A DNA stretch of 64,000 bases, taken from assembly GCA_004352715.1 (NCBI GenBank), contig SCFE01000105.1, positions 293,772 to 357,771 of the forward strand, read 5' to 3'. The notes below the pieces were generated by a model. The model was not told where the DNA came from and made no database searches. It was given only the letters and a program-made list of their open reading frames with translations. Shown here piece by piece: positions 44,540-56,885 of the stretch. Each line of letters starts with the position of its first letter. Position 1 is the stretch's first letter. Source of the DNA: Hofstenia miamia (lineage: Eukaryota > Xenacoelomorpha > Acoela). The position numbers and the translations under genes are program-made.

Positions 44540-47089
44540 CAGAGGCGTATTCTCTTTGTGTGCAAGGTGTGCGCCGCACACCTTCTATCCAGCATTTTTA
44601 TGATTTTACCAGCGTTTTTTCCTATCGCTTATTTGGGAACAGAGTAAATTTAATACCACATCAAACTGTTTACACTATTTTTATAAATAGTAATTTGTGA
44701 TTAAATAGAACGCATTGATTTCAGTACTTTCTTATATAACCTGTGTCTAAATTACAATTTTGGTAAAATTAAAGCATTTCGATTTTTTTGATCTATAATC
44801 TATAAATTGGTTTAATTTGCTAGTTTACATGTATTATCTTGTTTAGCAATCATATCACTGATAAATTAGAATGTTCTAGTTACTTTAATCGTCAATATCG
44901 CAAAAGGGTAGGTATTGCAACATCCACACTTCAATGGCGTTTAATGTTTAAAAGAGCAAGGTGTGCGTTCATATTAACGAACACTACGAAATTAAGCGTA
45001 ATCGTTGAAATTGCACCCTACCTTTGTCGCCAAACGTTATTGATTGGCTCACGAAATGGAAATAGATCATTTCGAGGCGTGCGCTAATGATCACCGCACC
45101 TCGAATGAGAAATCAAACGTCTCACTACTCTTAGTTAATTCCCGCCAAGCAAACATCAATAATAATAGAGAAACTTTTTCAAGTTCTACATTTACATACG
45201 TTGGCTGTGGTGTTAAGCTAAAACAAATGTTGGGAGTGGCCTTTATTCGAATTAATTTTATTAGACTATTTTAGTGGCTGAAGCAGTTATTAGCCATGTG
45301 CATGTGTACAACACGCAGCCCTGGTTGAACGTGTTTATAAGCCTGCAAAGGGGGCTCATCAATGCTAGGCAAAAGCTGTGGAATATGAGCATTAGCTTAC
45401 TAATGTTTACGGCCAACAAGAAACAGGTTTCTTAGTACGACTTAATAATGACTGCATACGGTACGGTTAGGTGGGTCGCAGAAATGGATACGGATCGGAT
45501 CTTCATTTTGAGAAACTTCGGATCAAAAAATTTTTAAAACTTGTGTATTCGTATATTTTGTAAATTACGCAAATTTTTACATTGAATCCTAATTTAATAA
45601 TCTCAATCTAAGTGAAATTTTGTAATTGAATTTCATTGTTCATACAACAGGTTCCGTGTTATTCTAGGTTATTATAGGTAGGGCAGTGAGCAGGGTTTTA
45701 CACCAGGGGAATATCTCCGCAATAATTTACCAAAAGTGGTCCGAATCCCCTCAAATTCCCTAGAAATATTGATGAATTCGACGCTAAGAAATGCATTTCA
45801 CCACCTTAGTTTATAATTTTTTAATATCATTTACCGAAATTTTTTTATTTAACCAGTCAAAGGCAATTTTGAAAATCTGACTGAGAGACATTCCACACCT
45901 TGCTTACAGGCAAATATTTCATGAGGAATGCAAGCAGCTCTGCTTCTCTTTGAGGGGGGGACATTCCCCCAGTCCCCCCTCTGGGTGCGCCTTTGGGCAT
46001 ACTATTAATAGGGTGTGTATTTAATGTTGCTGCTATATAATTCAAAATTTTTGATCCAATTTCAGTAAAATTTAAAATTTATATTTAAATCTCAAATTTT
46101 GTTTAAAAAATTGATTTTTCTATCACGGATTTTAATACACTCTACAACAATTTTTTTAATTTCTTGCAATATAAATTTTGTGGTTGTTCTTTAATTTTCC
46201 ATTATTTGTGCTAATCTTGTTTTCATCGCCTTAGCTGCAATTTTGAAGTAAATTTATCGTGTCTGAAACAACTTCAATTCATAGTGACAATGCAAAGTGG
46301 TTATTTTTTAATTTGGACATAAAAAATAATACGAGAGGTAATACTATAAGAAACTCAACTATTTAAACTCTATAAATACTTTATGATTATTGTTGATGAC
46401 AATTTTAGGAACTAGATTATTACAAAGCTTACAAATAAGTTGATTTGCATGTATTATTCCGTAAGTATATGTCTATTTTTTTATCTCAAGATAGTGTTGA
46501 AGCACTTAATATTTTCTATTCGCATTAAAAAACATAAATATATGTTTACTGTTAGAATACTTATTTAAATTCAGATCCCTTTTTTTAAAAGTTCGGGTCC
46601 GGATCTTGAAGTTTCGGATCCGGATCGGATCATAAACTGTTGGATCCGATTCCATCTCTGGTGGGTCATCTATTTCTGCTTTTATTCCAAATATAGAAGT
46701 TCGAAAATAATAGCAAATGAGTATTGGTCTTGGTTGAAATTTAAAAGTTGGTCTGATCACGTACTGGTCCTCTCTGATATTTTAATATTTCGTGATCCTA
46801 TTAAATAAACTAAAGTATCCATTTCAAATATTTTACTTGATATCTGATTTTAAGAAATATTCATTTGAATCATATTTTACGTTAATGTAGAGTATTTAAA
46901 AAATTATGCATTTAATCATGTAATGGATGGCTTCAAGTTTAAGCAATTACTGCACTGATCTCCATTGTAAATTTTGAAACTTTCAGTTCAGTATTGACGT
47001 ATTTTTATTTAATACAATGACGAAACCAAACCGAACCACTAGCAACTCTGCACCGCACACTAGGCAAAGTGGCCCACGCTCCGCCACTG
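44540..47089. mobile_element. Inner hAT element, complete copy
   Basis: 2550 bp. The left end, CAGAGGCGTATTCTCTTT, is the same 18 bases as the outer element. The right end is the inverse of CAGTGGCGGAGCGTGG. The flanking 8-bp duplication is perfect: ATACATAG at 44532-44539 and at 47090-47097. There is no transposase ORF; the interior is AT-rich and holds another hAT element. It is therefore non-autonomous. Confidence 0.92.
45479..46660. mobile_element. Third-level hAT element inside the inner hAT
   Basis: 1182 bp with ends CAGAAATGGATACGGATC and the inverse of CAGAGATGGAATCGGATC. The flanks are GTGGGTCG (45471-45478) and GTGGGTCA (46661-46668), a 7-of-8 match to a hAT-type duplication. Subterminal repeats of CGGATCGGATC and GGATCCGGATC occur at both ends. 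No transposase ORF. Short ORFs in it are not supported as genes. Confidence 0.85.
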
Positions 47090-47097
47090 ATACATAG

Positions 47098-48243
47098 CTT
47101 TGGAAAAACAATTTATTTCAACTAATGCACATAAAGTGATGAAAACCAGAAATTTTATATTATTTATTAGGTAGAATTTGCTGATTTAATGTTTTAATTA
47201 ATTGCGATTGATGAGTGTTTTGTTACCTATATTCTAGTGATAAATCTCTTATTTATAGTTAGTGATTTGCTAACTTTCATTGGTCAAATTACGCCTATTT
47301 TTCACAAACGTAGCACGCACAGTGTTTGCTAATGTTTCACTAGCAGATTCGATTTTGTTTTTCGTCCTTTGTTTTTGTTTGCATAATAGTCTGTGTTAAG
47401 TTTATATTAATATTTGCTAATAGTATGTTGGTTACATTATAAAAAAGTTTCAAATACGCAGCATTAATATTTAGCTGATGTTTATAGTTCTTAAAACATA
47501 ACTTGCAAATTTACCCCAGTCTCCGTTTTCCAATTGAATAGCAATTTCATATTATAATAATCAAATTGAAATGAATACTTACCAATATGTTATCTAAAGT
47601 TGCTTCAATCCATCTGAATGAGAATTTAGTGCAAGTCCTAAATACATGTAACAAAGGTAATAAAAAATACCTCTAGCAATAACATATCATCAATTTATGG
47701 AACTTTAATAGTCAGCAAACCTGTATCTAAACAAATTTAATATAAGTTTTCAAAATGTTTTAAATTTAATTTTTTATATATTGCTATTCAGATGGACTGG
47801 AGACTGGTCAAATAAAAAAATCGATTTTCACTTGAGTTCCATCTGCTTCATTCCTAAAATACTGTTAAGTAATTCACACAATATTTATCATAATATAGCA
47901 TGGATGTACAATATAACTGTATCTAATATTTATAGCCAAAAAATATACATTAAAGCATTTCACTATGTCTTTGACATTAATATATTATAATTAAACTTGT
48001 ACCATAAATAATTACTAAACTATCACATTGTTAACTACTGTACAATACTACAAGAATTTGTTGTAATGTAAATATTTGATATCAGCAGAAATTGGTTTGA
48101 TACAAAACTGCCAACCAGAAAAAAGTTCCGTTACTACACATATCTGAATTAGAATTTCTAATTTAATGACTTAAACAAATGAAAATATTAATTGTTAGTC
48201 CAAATCCCTTTTCATACATGAAGTGTGAATTAAATATTGGCTT
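47098..48243. other. Interior of the outer hAT, unassigned
   Basis: AT-rich sequence between the inner hAT copy and a single-N join. No coding feature supported. Confidence 0.45.
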
Positions 48244-48244
48244 N

Positions 48245-49296
48245 CTCTCTGGGCGCGCCTCTGGGCATACTATTAATAGGGTGTGTATTTAATGTTGCTG
48301 CTATATAATTCAAAATTTTTTATCCAATTTCAGGAAAATTTAAAATTAATATTGAAATCTCAAATATTGTTTGAAAAATTAATTTTTCTATCACGGATTT
48401 CAATACACTGTACAAAATTTTTTTTAATTTCTTGCAATATAAATTTTGGGAATGTTCTTTGATTTGCCATTATTTGTGCTATTCTTGTTTTCATCGCCTT
48501 AGCTGCAAATTTGAAGTAAATTTATCATGTCTGAAACAACTTCAATTCATAGTGATATTGCAAGGTGGTTATTTTTTAATTTGGACATAAAAAATAATAC
48601 GAGAGGTAATACTATAAGAAACTCAACTATTTAAACTCTATAAATATATTATGATTATAGTTGATGACAATTTTAGGAATTAGATTATTACAAAGCTTAC
48701 AAATAAGTTGATTTGTATGTATTATTCCGTAAGTGTATGTCTATTTTTTATCTCAAGATAGTGTTGAAGCACTTAATATTTTCTATTCGCATTAAAAAAC
48801 ATAAATATATGTTTATTGTTAGAATACTTATTTAAATTCAGATCCATTTTTTAAAAGTTCGGATCCGGATCTTGAAGTTTCGTATCCGGATCGGATCATA
48901 AACTGTTGGATCCGATTCCATCTCTGGTGGGTCATCTATTTCTGCTTTCATTCCAAATATAGAAGTTCGAAAATAATAGCAAATGAGTATTGGTCTTGGT
49001 TGAAATTTAAAAGTTGGTCTGATCACGTACTGGTCCTGTCTGATATTTTAATATTTCGTGATCTTATTAAATAAACTAAAGTATCCATTTCAAATATTTT
49101 ACTTGATATCTGATTTTAAGAAATATTCATTTGAATCATATTTTACGTTAATGTAGAGTATTTAAAAAATTATGCATTTAATCATGTAATGGATGGCTTC
49201 AAGTTTAAGCAATTACTGCACTGATCTCCATTGTAAATTTTGAAACTTTCAGTTCAGTATTGACGTATTTTTATTTAATACAATGACGAAACCAAA
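48245..49296. repeat. Second copy of hAT 3' part (duplicate of 45979-47030)
   Basis: Near-identical, with point differences and small indels, to the 3' half of the third-level element plus the 3' part of its host hAT, including the GTGGGTCA junction at 48927. Bounded by single Ns on both sides. Confidence 0.9.
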
Positions 49297-49297
49297 N

Positions 49298-49628
49298 GTC
49301 TGATCACGCACTGGTCCTGTCTAATATTTCGTGATCTTATTAAATAAACTAAAGTATCCATTTCAAATATTTTACTTGATATCTGATTTTAAGAAATATT
49401 CATTTGAATCATATTTTACGTTAATGTAGAGTATTTAAAAAATTATGCATTTAATCATGTAATGGATGGCTTCAAGTTTAAGCAATTACTGCACTGATCT
49501 CCATTGTAAATTTTGTAACTTTCAGTTCAGTATTGACGTATTTTTATTTAATACAATGACGAAACCAAACCGAACCACTAGCAACTCTGCACCGCACGCT
49601 AGGCAAAGTGGCCCACGCTCCGCCACTG
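49298..49628. repeat. Third copy of hAT 3' end, overlapping the previous contig
   Basis: Starts at a position equivalent to 49018 in the preceding block, so about 280 bases are repeated across the single N at 49297. It continues to the true right end of the outer hAT. Confidence 0.9.
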
Positions 49629-50010
49629 GTCGATACTTACACCGTCGATAGAAATAGGAGGAGGTAAGCTGACATTGCGATGAAAACAGACGTTTAGCTC
49701 TTTAGACTGACATCAATCAACAACTTCAGAAATTAGAGCAGACGAATTAAACTTATCCCGACAGGTTTCCTCCGCCAATGTTACGAACTCCCATGCAGTA
49801 GTGTCGTCAACAAATTTGGCCCGTTGCTCAAATCCACGAAGAAGACTATCAATAAAAAGTATATATAACCAGGGTCCTAATTTAGACCCATGTGGAACAC
49901 CAGCGATAATATGTGCCCAGTCTGAATACGTCCCATCGGCAATACGACTCTTTGTTGTCTGAAAGAGAGAAAAGTTAAATAAAGGAACCAATGAGAAGCT
50001 AGCCTTCAAC
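49629..50010 (-). pseudogene. CR1-like retroelement, 5' part of the remaining RT
   Basis: Minus sense: GTYSDWAHIIAGVPHGSKLG and PWLYILFIDSLL (RT motif B region), then AKFVDDTTAWEFV (catalytic FVDD), a premature TGA where a Trp is expected (SEVVD-stop-CQSKELNVCF), and PPPISIDGVSID at the hAT junction. Upstream, FYLTFLSFRQQRV is in another frame, so at least one frameshift exists. The copy is 5' truncated near 50010. Confidence 0.87.
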
Positions 50011-50220
50011 TAGATTCATATAAATTTTCACCTTTGTATGTCTCATAATTTCTTGCATAATCAAATTGCCACGACGATTGTAATGTCAATTAAGTCAATA
50101 AGAGCTATTTAGTCAATTTTTTCAGTATGTTCGCTATCAAATTTCATTAGGTACATGCGTTGAAAGAAAGTCAAAAAATGCAGTCAATTTTCTTTCAATT
50201 ATACCATTCAATTGTCAGTG

Positions 50221-50363
50221 ATAGAAATTGGATTATGCAGACTGATCGGCGTCCATTGCTTGATATATACTTGGAAAATGTCCGGTCTTCAAGTGGAGAT
50301 ATGGAACGGTCTTTTTCAGAACTGCACATACTTCTGACCGATAACAGAAATTTTCTTGATTAA
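50221..50363 (+). pseudogene. hAT transposase C-terminal fragment
   Basis: Plus-strand segment encoding RPLLDIYLENVRSSS then SGDMERSFSELHILLTDNR and a stop. The ERSFS...LTDNR pattern matches the conserved C-terminal dimerisation region of hAT-type transposases (V/M-ERSFS-x-L...DNR). It lies outside the right boundary of the outer hAT, so it comes from a separate, older insertion. No other transposase domain was found nearby. Confidence 0.62.
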
Positions 50364-53300
50364 GAAAGTAAAGCCTTACATTCTTTGCTGCCTTTGATGA
50401 ATAATTGCCTTGTAAAACTTTAGAAAATAGGGATTTTGAAGTCAATATTTGTGGTCAATTTTCCACGTTTTCAAGTCAATTCGTAAAGTCAGTCTTTTCC
50501 GGTTTAAAGTGAATAAAAAATAGTCTTAAAAATTAGGCAAAGAATTACACTGTACTTATGTAAGCAAAATTACGTCAAATACCTAACAATATTTACTTCA
50601 AAAATGAATTATATTCATTTATACCCAAAATATATCATCGAACAAGATCTCTATTGAATGAGTTTACTACTATATGCATTTCAAAATTATTTTCTTCAAA
50701 GTTTATGTTGAGGTACGTTAGATTCAGATTCTGGGTCCCGTTACATAGACCTTCAACTTTTTTAAAGCGAAATTGAATTTTTAGCATGTGATTTTGGTTT
50801 GACGTTTTTCAAATGATATTACGTCGTATGTCTTTGTGAACGTATTCACGCATTATTTTTCAATTGATAGAAATTTTTAAGATGTAAATTCAATAATTTT
50901 TGTAGAAAAATAAAGTGTGGGGCCGTTACACAACTTTGAAATAGTATATCTAATTTAATATAATGTATTGACATTATTTGAACTATGTGAAGAATATTAT
51001 ATTACCCACAATCTCACATTGCGTCATTTAATCTGATCTGTTGAACTCTATTCCATTATTTATACGAAGTGTAAGGCAAGATTATGTGGGACCGCTACGT
51101 GGAATTAATCATTTCAGTGAGATAGGGATTCATTTGTGACTGGGATGGGAGCAGAAGAGAGATTTTTGTACAATCGTTGTACCCGGATCATGCTCGTTGG
51201 CCGGAGTCATAGCCAAAATAAGTCACGAAAATATTTCCAATTAACTGATTTACATTTTCATGATAGAGACTTACATGATAGTATTAAATTAATCTCTGAT
51301 TACTAAGGCAACCAAAATCTAACTTATAAAATTTTAACGCAACAATCATAAAAATTGCATTTATGCAGCAAATAAGTAAAATTTCTTATTCATGGTGTAA
51401 AAATAAAAACTTTTATGATAAATGAAGGTATTATCAGGACAAAATAACAAATCAACAGAAGTTTGATTACATTTCTGCAACTGTTCATATATGCTTCGTG
51501 AAAACTCTCCTACGACATAAATAAGTAATTTTAGAATAATGTCCTATTAAAATCTAATCTTTTAGAAATGAGATATAATGAATATCTAAACCAATTTCAA
51601 ATATTCAAATAACTGCAACCAACTAACTTTTACTTTAAAACAAAATGTGCCTTATTATAGCACAATACAACACAAACAATCATTAATGTTGAATATCATT
51701 AAATTTGATTATAGGATCCTTTACAGGTTGAAAGGCAAAGCATTTTAGTTTCCCTGTTGATTACTGAAATATTAAAAACTGTTTCATGTAGTATAAATAT
51801 TGTTGAATTTTTTTCAAAAATGGACAATAAAATGAAATTGACCATGTACAATTTCAGTTACATCACCTATGCAACTAACAGGACATTGTCTGGCACATGG
51901 CATTTTTACGCTACCATGGACCAAAAATGAAAATATTTGTAATAAGCTTTACTAATTTTGAATAAAATAGTACTATTATTAAAAAATTTAAGTCCAACCT
52001 TATTCTTGGGGTGAAAATATCGTACCAACCAAGACCATCATTTTCAACTTTGTTTTGGCATCAAATTCAGTTTCAGCAAAGACAATCTTTTGTTATTAAC
52101 AAAGACATGGTCGAATTTCTATAGCATTTTGCAGTGAATTGAAAAGATATATTGGTTATTTTCATAGTCAAACCTAAAGTTTGTGAGATGTGATATTGGG
52201 AACAAATATATTATTATTTTTTAAACAATATATCAGCAATACCACTTCTAGCCATTTTGCTAAGTGAGAGTGTTCATATCATATGAATTATATTTTCATG
52301 CCGAAATATTTATTTTTTGATTTCAAAATCGAGACACTATTAATTCCTTCGAAATACAATTAAATGAATCCAATTAGTTACAAATCGAATGATACCAAAA
52401 ACTGATTTCAGAGAGCATTAAAATATCTTAACGTTTAACTGTGCTTCAGAAAAGTACTTCGACAATGTCATACAAATTATCATAACATATATTCTCAGCA
52501 GTCAATAGTCTACACTTTGAAGTGACACCCTTAGACTACTTGCCATTGAAAGAATTATGTATCACTGCTTCACCCAAATTATTATTTTTATATTGTATTA
52601 AATTATACGCTTACACTGAAAAAAATTTAAATAATTTTTGATAAGTCCTTCCATTAAATGCCGTTTTTAGTTGAATTAAGAAAATAATTTATCCTATTTT
52701 TAATTCAAGACTACATTTTTAAATTTCACACATTCGCTGGTGTATCAAGCCATGCTAAGAATTTTTTCTGAAGAATGGTTATTTAAGCGTTGATAAATGA
52801 TGAAGTTACATTGAGGCCATTCAATTGTTTCGCAATAGAAATGTAAATATTGATGGATATGAAGTTTAACACAAATACCTTCAAACGACCTTTTGTCTGT
52901 ATGCATTGATGCAGAGGGTATCTCATCAGATTTGAGAATGAGTACGTAACTAATTCCTCAAGAGTTTCGTCTATATGAAATATCACTCAATCTTAATAAA
53001 ACCTTTACATGAAAATATTCGTACCCGGAATTTTGATCCTATGGAGTATTATGCACTGGAATTGTAATGGAAGGGTGTTTGAGAGAGAATTTTGGGAACA
53101 AGGAATTTCAAAACTTTGTCGAACAAACAAAACCATGAGGAGAAAGACGAACAAATCTTTATGCACAAACTATTTAAACAATATTGCAATCTGAGAACGT
53201 CAATAATTTGTAGAAACAATACAAACAATGTATTCTGTATTATAGCTCTCCAATTTCTTAATCAATACTCTTGTTTATGAAATTTTAATTTAATTAATAA

Positions 53301-53389
53301 TTTTCTGGATTATGGAAGCAGCTTTTTTTACGTTGCAAATATATATTTTATAGCTCCGGTAAAAAAATGAGAAAAAATTTCAAATACAA
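50364..53389. other. No feature recognised
   Basis: AT-rich intergenic or intronic sequence with no supported feature. Confidence 0.4.
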
Positions 53390-54075
53390 AAACCCTTCAA
53401 CGACAGCATTCAAGTCTTTTAGCCTAATCAAAGAGGAATGCTCTGACCGAACACATTTAGGAGATCAGACACAATCAACAACAGCACCCGTAAACAAACC
53501 AGATAAGGACATGTACTTTATTAATTTTCACTAAGCATTTCTCATCAAGAAAAACTTTACTTAAGATATCGGGTATGATCCCAAAGACATTATACAGAAA
53601 CTTCAAAAAGTTGACTGAAACGAAAATGTTAAAAAGGGAAGAAAGGAAGTGGGCGACCCCTCAAATTGACTGGAAATAAAATTGCTTTACAAAACTCATC
53701 TAAATCAACCGCTGTTTGAACTCAAAATTTGACCCATAACAAAGTTGTCTCTACATCGCACTTTCAAAGGCAGGGATCTGAAAAAAAACGTGCTAAAAAG
53801 TGCCATTATTGACACAAAACAGAAAGAAGATCGGTTAACTTCTGTCCCTAACATGGTCGCTGGATGAATTTTTCAAAAATGTTTTCATTATGGATGAGTC
53901 CAAGTTCCAGCTGCATAGAAACAACATTTCCCATTGGTCTACGAGAGCCACGACGCCTCTCAAGCCATTTCCGAAATTTTACCAAAAATTCATGGTTTGG
54001 AGTGCTCTGAGCTATAACTGTTCTTTCCTGAAAATTGTGAAAGAAGGTACTGTAGACAGTTACTAGTAGTGTTAT
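53390..54075 (+). pseudogene. Second Tc1/mariner-type transposase relic
   Basis: Broken plus-strand blocks: GRPLKLTGNKIALQN near 53650 (the GRP hinge between DNA-binding domains), THNKVVSTSHFQRQGSEKKR near 53730, then FIMDESKFQLHRNN near 53880 with a catalytic-type Asp, and FYQKFMVWSALS near 53980. These follow the order in Tc1/mariner transposases. The third catalytic block was not found and several stops are present. Terminal repeats were not identified. Confidence 0.65.
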
Positions 54076-54565
54076 CAGATTGGATGGATTCTTCATTGCA
54101 GTGAAGTAAATAAAAAGTTGGGCTGCATTTTAAATGCTTTTTCTACTTAAATTCACTAAAAAATTTTATGTTCGCCAGTTATTACTTCAGCGTAATATCC
54201 ATAAATTTCCACATTTACATTGTTGATTTTTAGCATTTTATAATGAGCTCTAGAAAATAAGGTTTATTGACTATTTCATCTGGAGTTTACATAGGTATTC
54301 AAAATTAAGTAAGTATTGACATAGTTTTGCCTGATAAATTCAATGAATTGAGTTTGGAACTCAATTCGAAATCTAAATTTAAAAGAGCTATATTCCAAAA
54401 CAATATCCATAATTCCAGTTCTATGAGTGGACCTAACATATCGCACTATTTTTTTAATAGGGTTGTACAGTCAAAACTGTCTAATATAATTTTTTAAGTC
54501 AACACTTAACTTTTATGTCAAAATAAGGTTAAAATATGATTAAGTAAAATGGAGAACATGATTGC

Positions 54566-54768
54566 GATAGTTCATGGATTTCTATAACAGTAACAGGATG
54601 CGGACTGCAACTTTGTAATTGACCAAAGCAGACTGAACTTGCACAGTGAAATTTATTCAATAAGTAAACATATTTACCTCACTTTCTCGTTTATGTTTAG
54701 CCTGTATTGGTCAATTACAAATTTTCAGTTCGCATTCTGTTAGCTTTACAAAGATCCATGGATAGTTT
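54566..54768. repeat. Inverted repeat (about 66-bp arms)
   Basis: The arm at 54566-54632 is the reverse complement of 54702-54768, with roughly three quarters of bases matching, around a spacer of about 70 bases. The same arm sequence occurs once at 39196-39262. This fits a short foldback element with a solo arm elsewhere. Confidence 0.7.
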
Positions 54769-55142
54769 GAGAAAACACTCCAAAATAATTTTTTCATGTT
54801 TGAACACTACTTTAGCACTTTTCTCATTCAATTTGAAGTGGGATTTATTTCACAATTTTGTCAATATGAGGAAAAAATTTCTTAAATTTGTCATCCATTT
54901 TTGTGGTCAATATTCAAATTTTTGTCGTAAAAAACAATCGCCATAATAATCAACATTACAAAAGCATTTTCAGAACAATGTTAAATTACTAAAATTAGAG
55001 TCCTCACTTTGAATTTCCACTTTTTTCAAAAATAGTTAAGTGGCGTAACTTGCTAATAGATGCAGATGCAATTGTAAAATTTCGAGTGCAATGAATGAAA
55101 AACTAGTTATTTATTATTGCATTTATTATGGCATAGCCAGTA

Positions 55143-55186
<44 letters not shown>

Positions 55187-56322
55187 CAATCTGCCATAGA
55201 TATAAAGAATTTTGGTTTTCTTTTACAAAATCCCCCAGAATTTTGGGCATTAAAAAGTATCTTGAAAATGTAAATATTTTTCACCTTTTTGGAATCTTGG
55301 CCATCATTTCCTATTGCGAACTGTATTGATTGCATGAGGCTTACACACATAATCAGTAGTTTCAATGATTTAGAAATTCTTTGAAGGCATTGAGTCAAAT
55401 AAGTTGTCTAACGTCGACCCATATAATTGAAGATACTTGGAACAATTGTGCTGTGTTCCTATCACGTGAGTGCCCAGATGTTTGAGTTTCTATCAGCTTA
55501 TAAGCTTGACCATGAATAGCATTAAAGGACATGTCGAACCTTAAAATAACATTAACATCCTTGAAATTATACATTCCAATTAAATCTTCATGAATATGAT
55601 CGAAAAATCCAGTGGATCATTTGCAATAGGGAAAGGTTTATATGCTTTAACATTCTGAATTACACCTTGAAGAAATTTGTGACTCCATTATTTCAACCTG
55701 ACTTTGCCAAGAGATTGATTTAAATAGTGTTTTAGAGAAATGTCGTCAATGAATTGAAGCTGTATATAATTTCCTTTTTCACTATGCTCTTTCAGTGCCA
55801 ATCATTGGCAAAGCAAATAATGACCAGATGAAAACACCTTAATTAGTGAAGATCTACCTTCTTAATTTTGGCGTTTTAGAGAATCAATTGATGTACTGAC
55901 AAGCTTTTGTTTCAAATTTTTATTCTGAGTAATGGCAAATTCACGGGTATCAGAAAGTTGGTGGGATTTGGAACGTTCAGTGCTTTTCTTCCAAGGATTA
56001 AGATTAGTTTAATAATTGTTTTATGACATCAATCCTAATGTAAACTAGCATCTGAATCCTTGTACATCAAATAAATAATAGTTTGGTATTGAAACCATTT
56101 ATAGTGACAAATTTGGAAGGCTGGTTAATATATAACACAAGTTAATGAGGGTTAATTTTATAAATGACTTATTGAATCGTAACATGAGGCATTGTTTTAT
56201 ATGTCTTCATATTAAATTTCCATTCTTATGCAGCAAATATCATGACACATCAGAACTAATTTGATTAATACTGCTATCAAATTATCACGTTGTCATTATA
56301 CATTTCTTTATTTTCAATTCAG
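54769..56322. other. No gene seen; (TA)n at 55147-55184
   Basis: AT-rich, with a pure (TA)n microsatellite. No supported exon. Confidence 0.45.
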
Positions 56323-56416
56323 CTTGATAATGAAAGATTGATTTGGTTTCATAAATGTTGCGTTTTATCAGTGCTTGTCATCAAGGATCAATTGTTGAAC
56401 CTTTATGCAGACGATA
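56323..56416 (+). CDS. Candidate small internal exon
   Basis: Flanked by a strong acceptor (TTTATTTTCAATTCAG) and a strong donor (ATA^GTAAGT). The 94-nt open segment encodes LDNERLIWFHKCCVLSVLV and IKDQLLNLYADD. No family is recognised. It is on the same strand as the 40433-40635 candidate, but there is no evidence that they belong together. Confidence 0.4.
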
Positions 56417-56885
56417 GTAAGTGTTCCTGTGATTCATCGTTCCCGAAAAACTTGATTTGCCTAATAAAGTCATTTATTATTAATTATTATTTACAATATG
56501 ATTAATGATGATGAAATGTACGTAATATATATATGGTTGAGCTGTACAATTAGTTAATGTTTAATTTATCTAGCATTTACTAAATGATAATTGATTTGAC
56601 TATTAATCATTTATTGCTTGCAATTCTAAGACCTCAAACGTGTAAGGCTTGTTTCGTTTGAGCCAAATGCAGTTCGCCAATTCAGTTAATCAAAATTTTC
56701 TCAGGGTAAGCCCAAACCTAAACTAAAACACGTAAGCCAAGAGGCATTAATTGTATAGCATTTCCCCAATGAAGAGAAGATATTTCTTTTTGTTTCGAGA
56801 TGTCTTTACCATAATGTTTTAAAGAAAAAATGTTTTACTAACAATATCTGTCAAGATAATTGATTAATAATTGATCATTGACGTA

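Larger units (their letters stand above)
41760..49628. mobile_element. Outer hAT insertion (nested stack, about 7.9 kb)
   Basis: The left end is CAGAGGCGTATTCTCTTT. The right end is the inverse of CAGTGGCGGAGCGTGG. The 8-bp flanks are identical, GTCGATAC at 41752-41759 and at 49629-49636, a perfect hAT-type target duplication. Removing the insert and one duplication rejoins the CR1-like RT frame exactly (...GVSI-DRIHEV...). Inside are a foldback palindrome, a 1000-N gap, a TRIM-like pseudogene, a complete related hAT copy, and two single-N joins. No transposase ORF is visible; it could lie in the gap or be absent. Confidence 0.88.

Noticed and set aside
45857-46045. 62-codon ORF with a GAPRGGTGGMSPP stretch
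   Set aside because: Derived from a C-rich/G-rich patch inside the third-level hAT. No splice or family support.
46506-46760. 84-codon minus-strand ORF with a near-copy at 48838-49026
   Set aside because: The apparent conservation comes from duplication of the hAT 3' region. The ORF crosses the third-level element boundary and includes its terminal repeats, so it is not a gene.
53009-53194. 61-codon plus-strand ORF with a signal-peptide-like start (MKIFVPGILILWSIM)
   Set aside because: The hydrophobic start is suggestive, but the frame ends soon without splice signals and an overlapping frame looks equally protein-like. Left unannotated.
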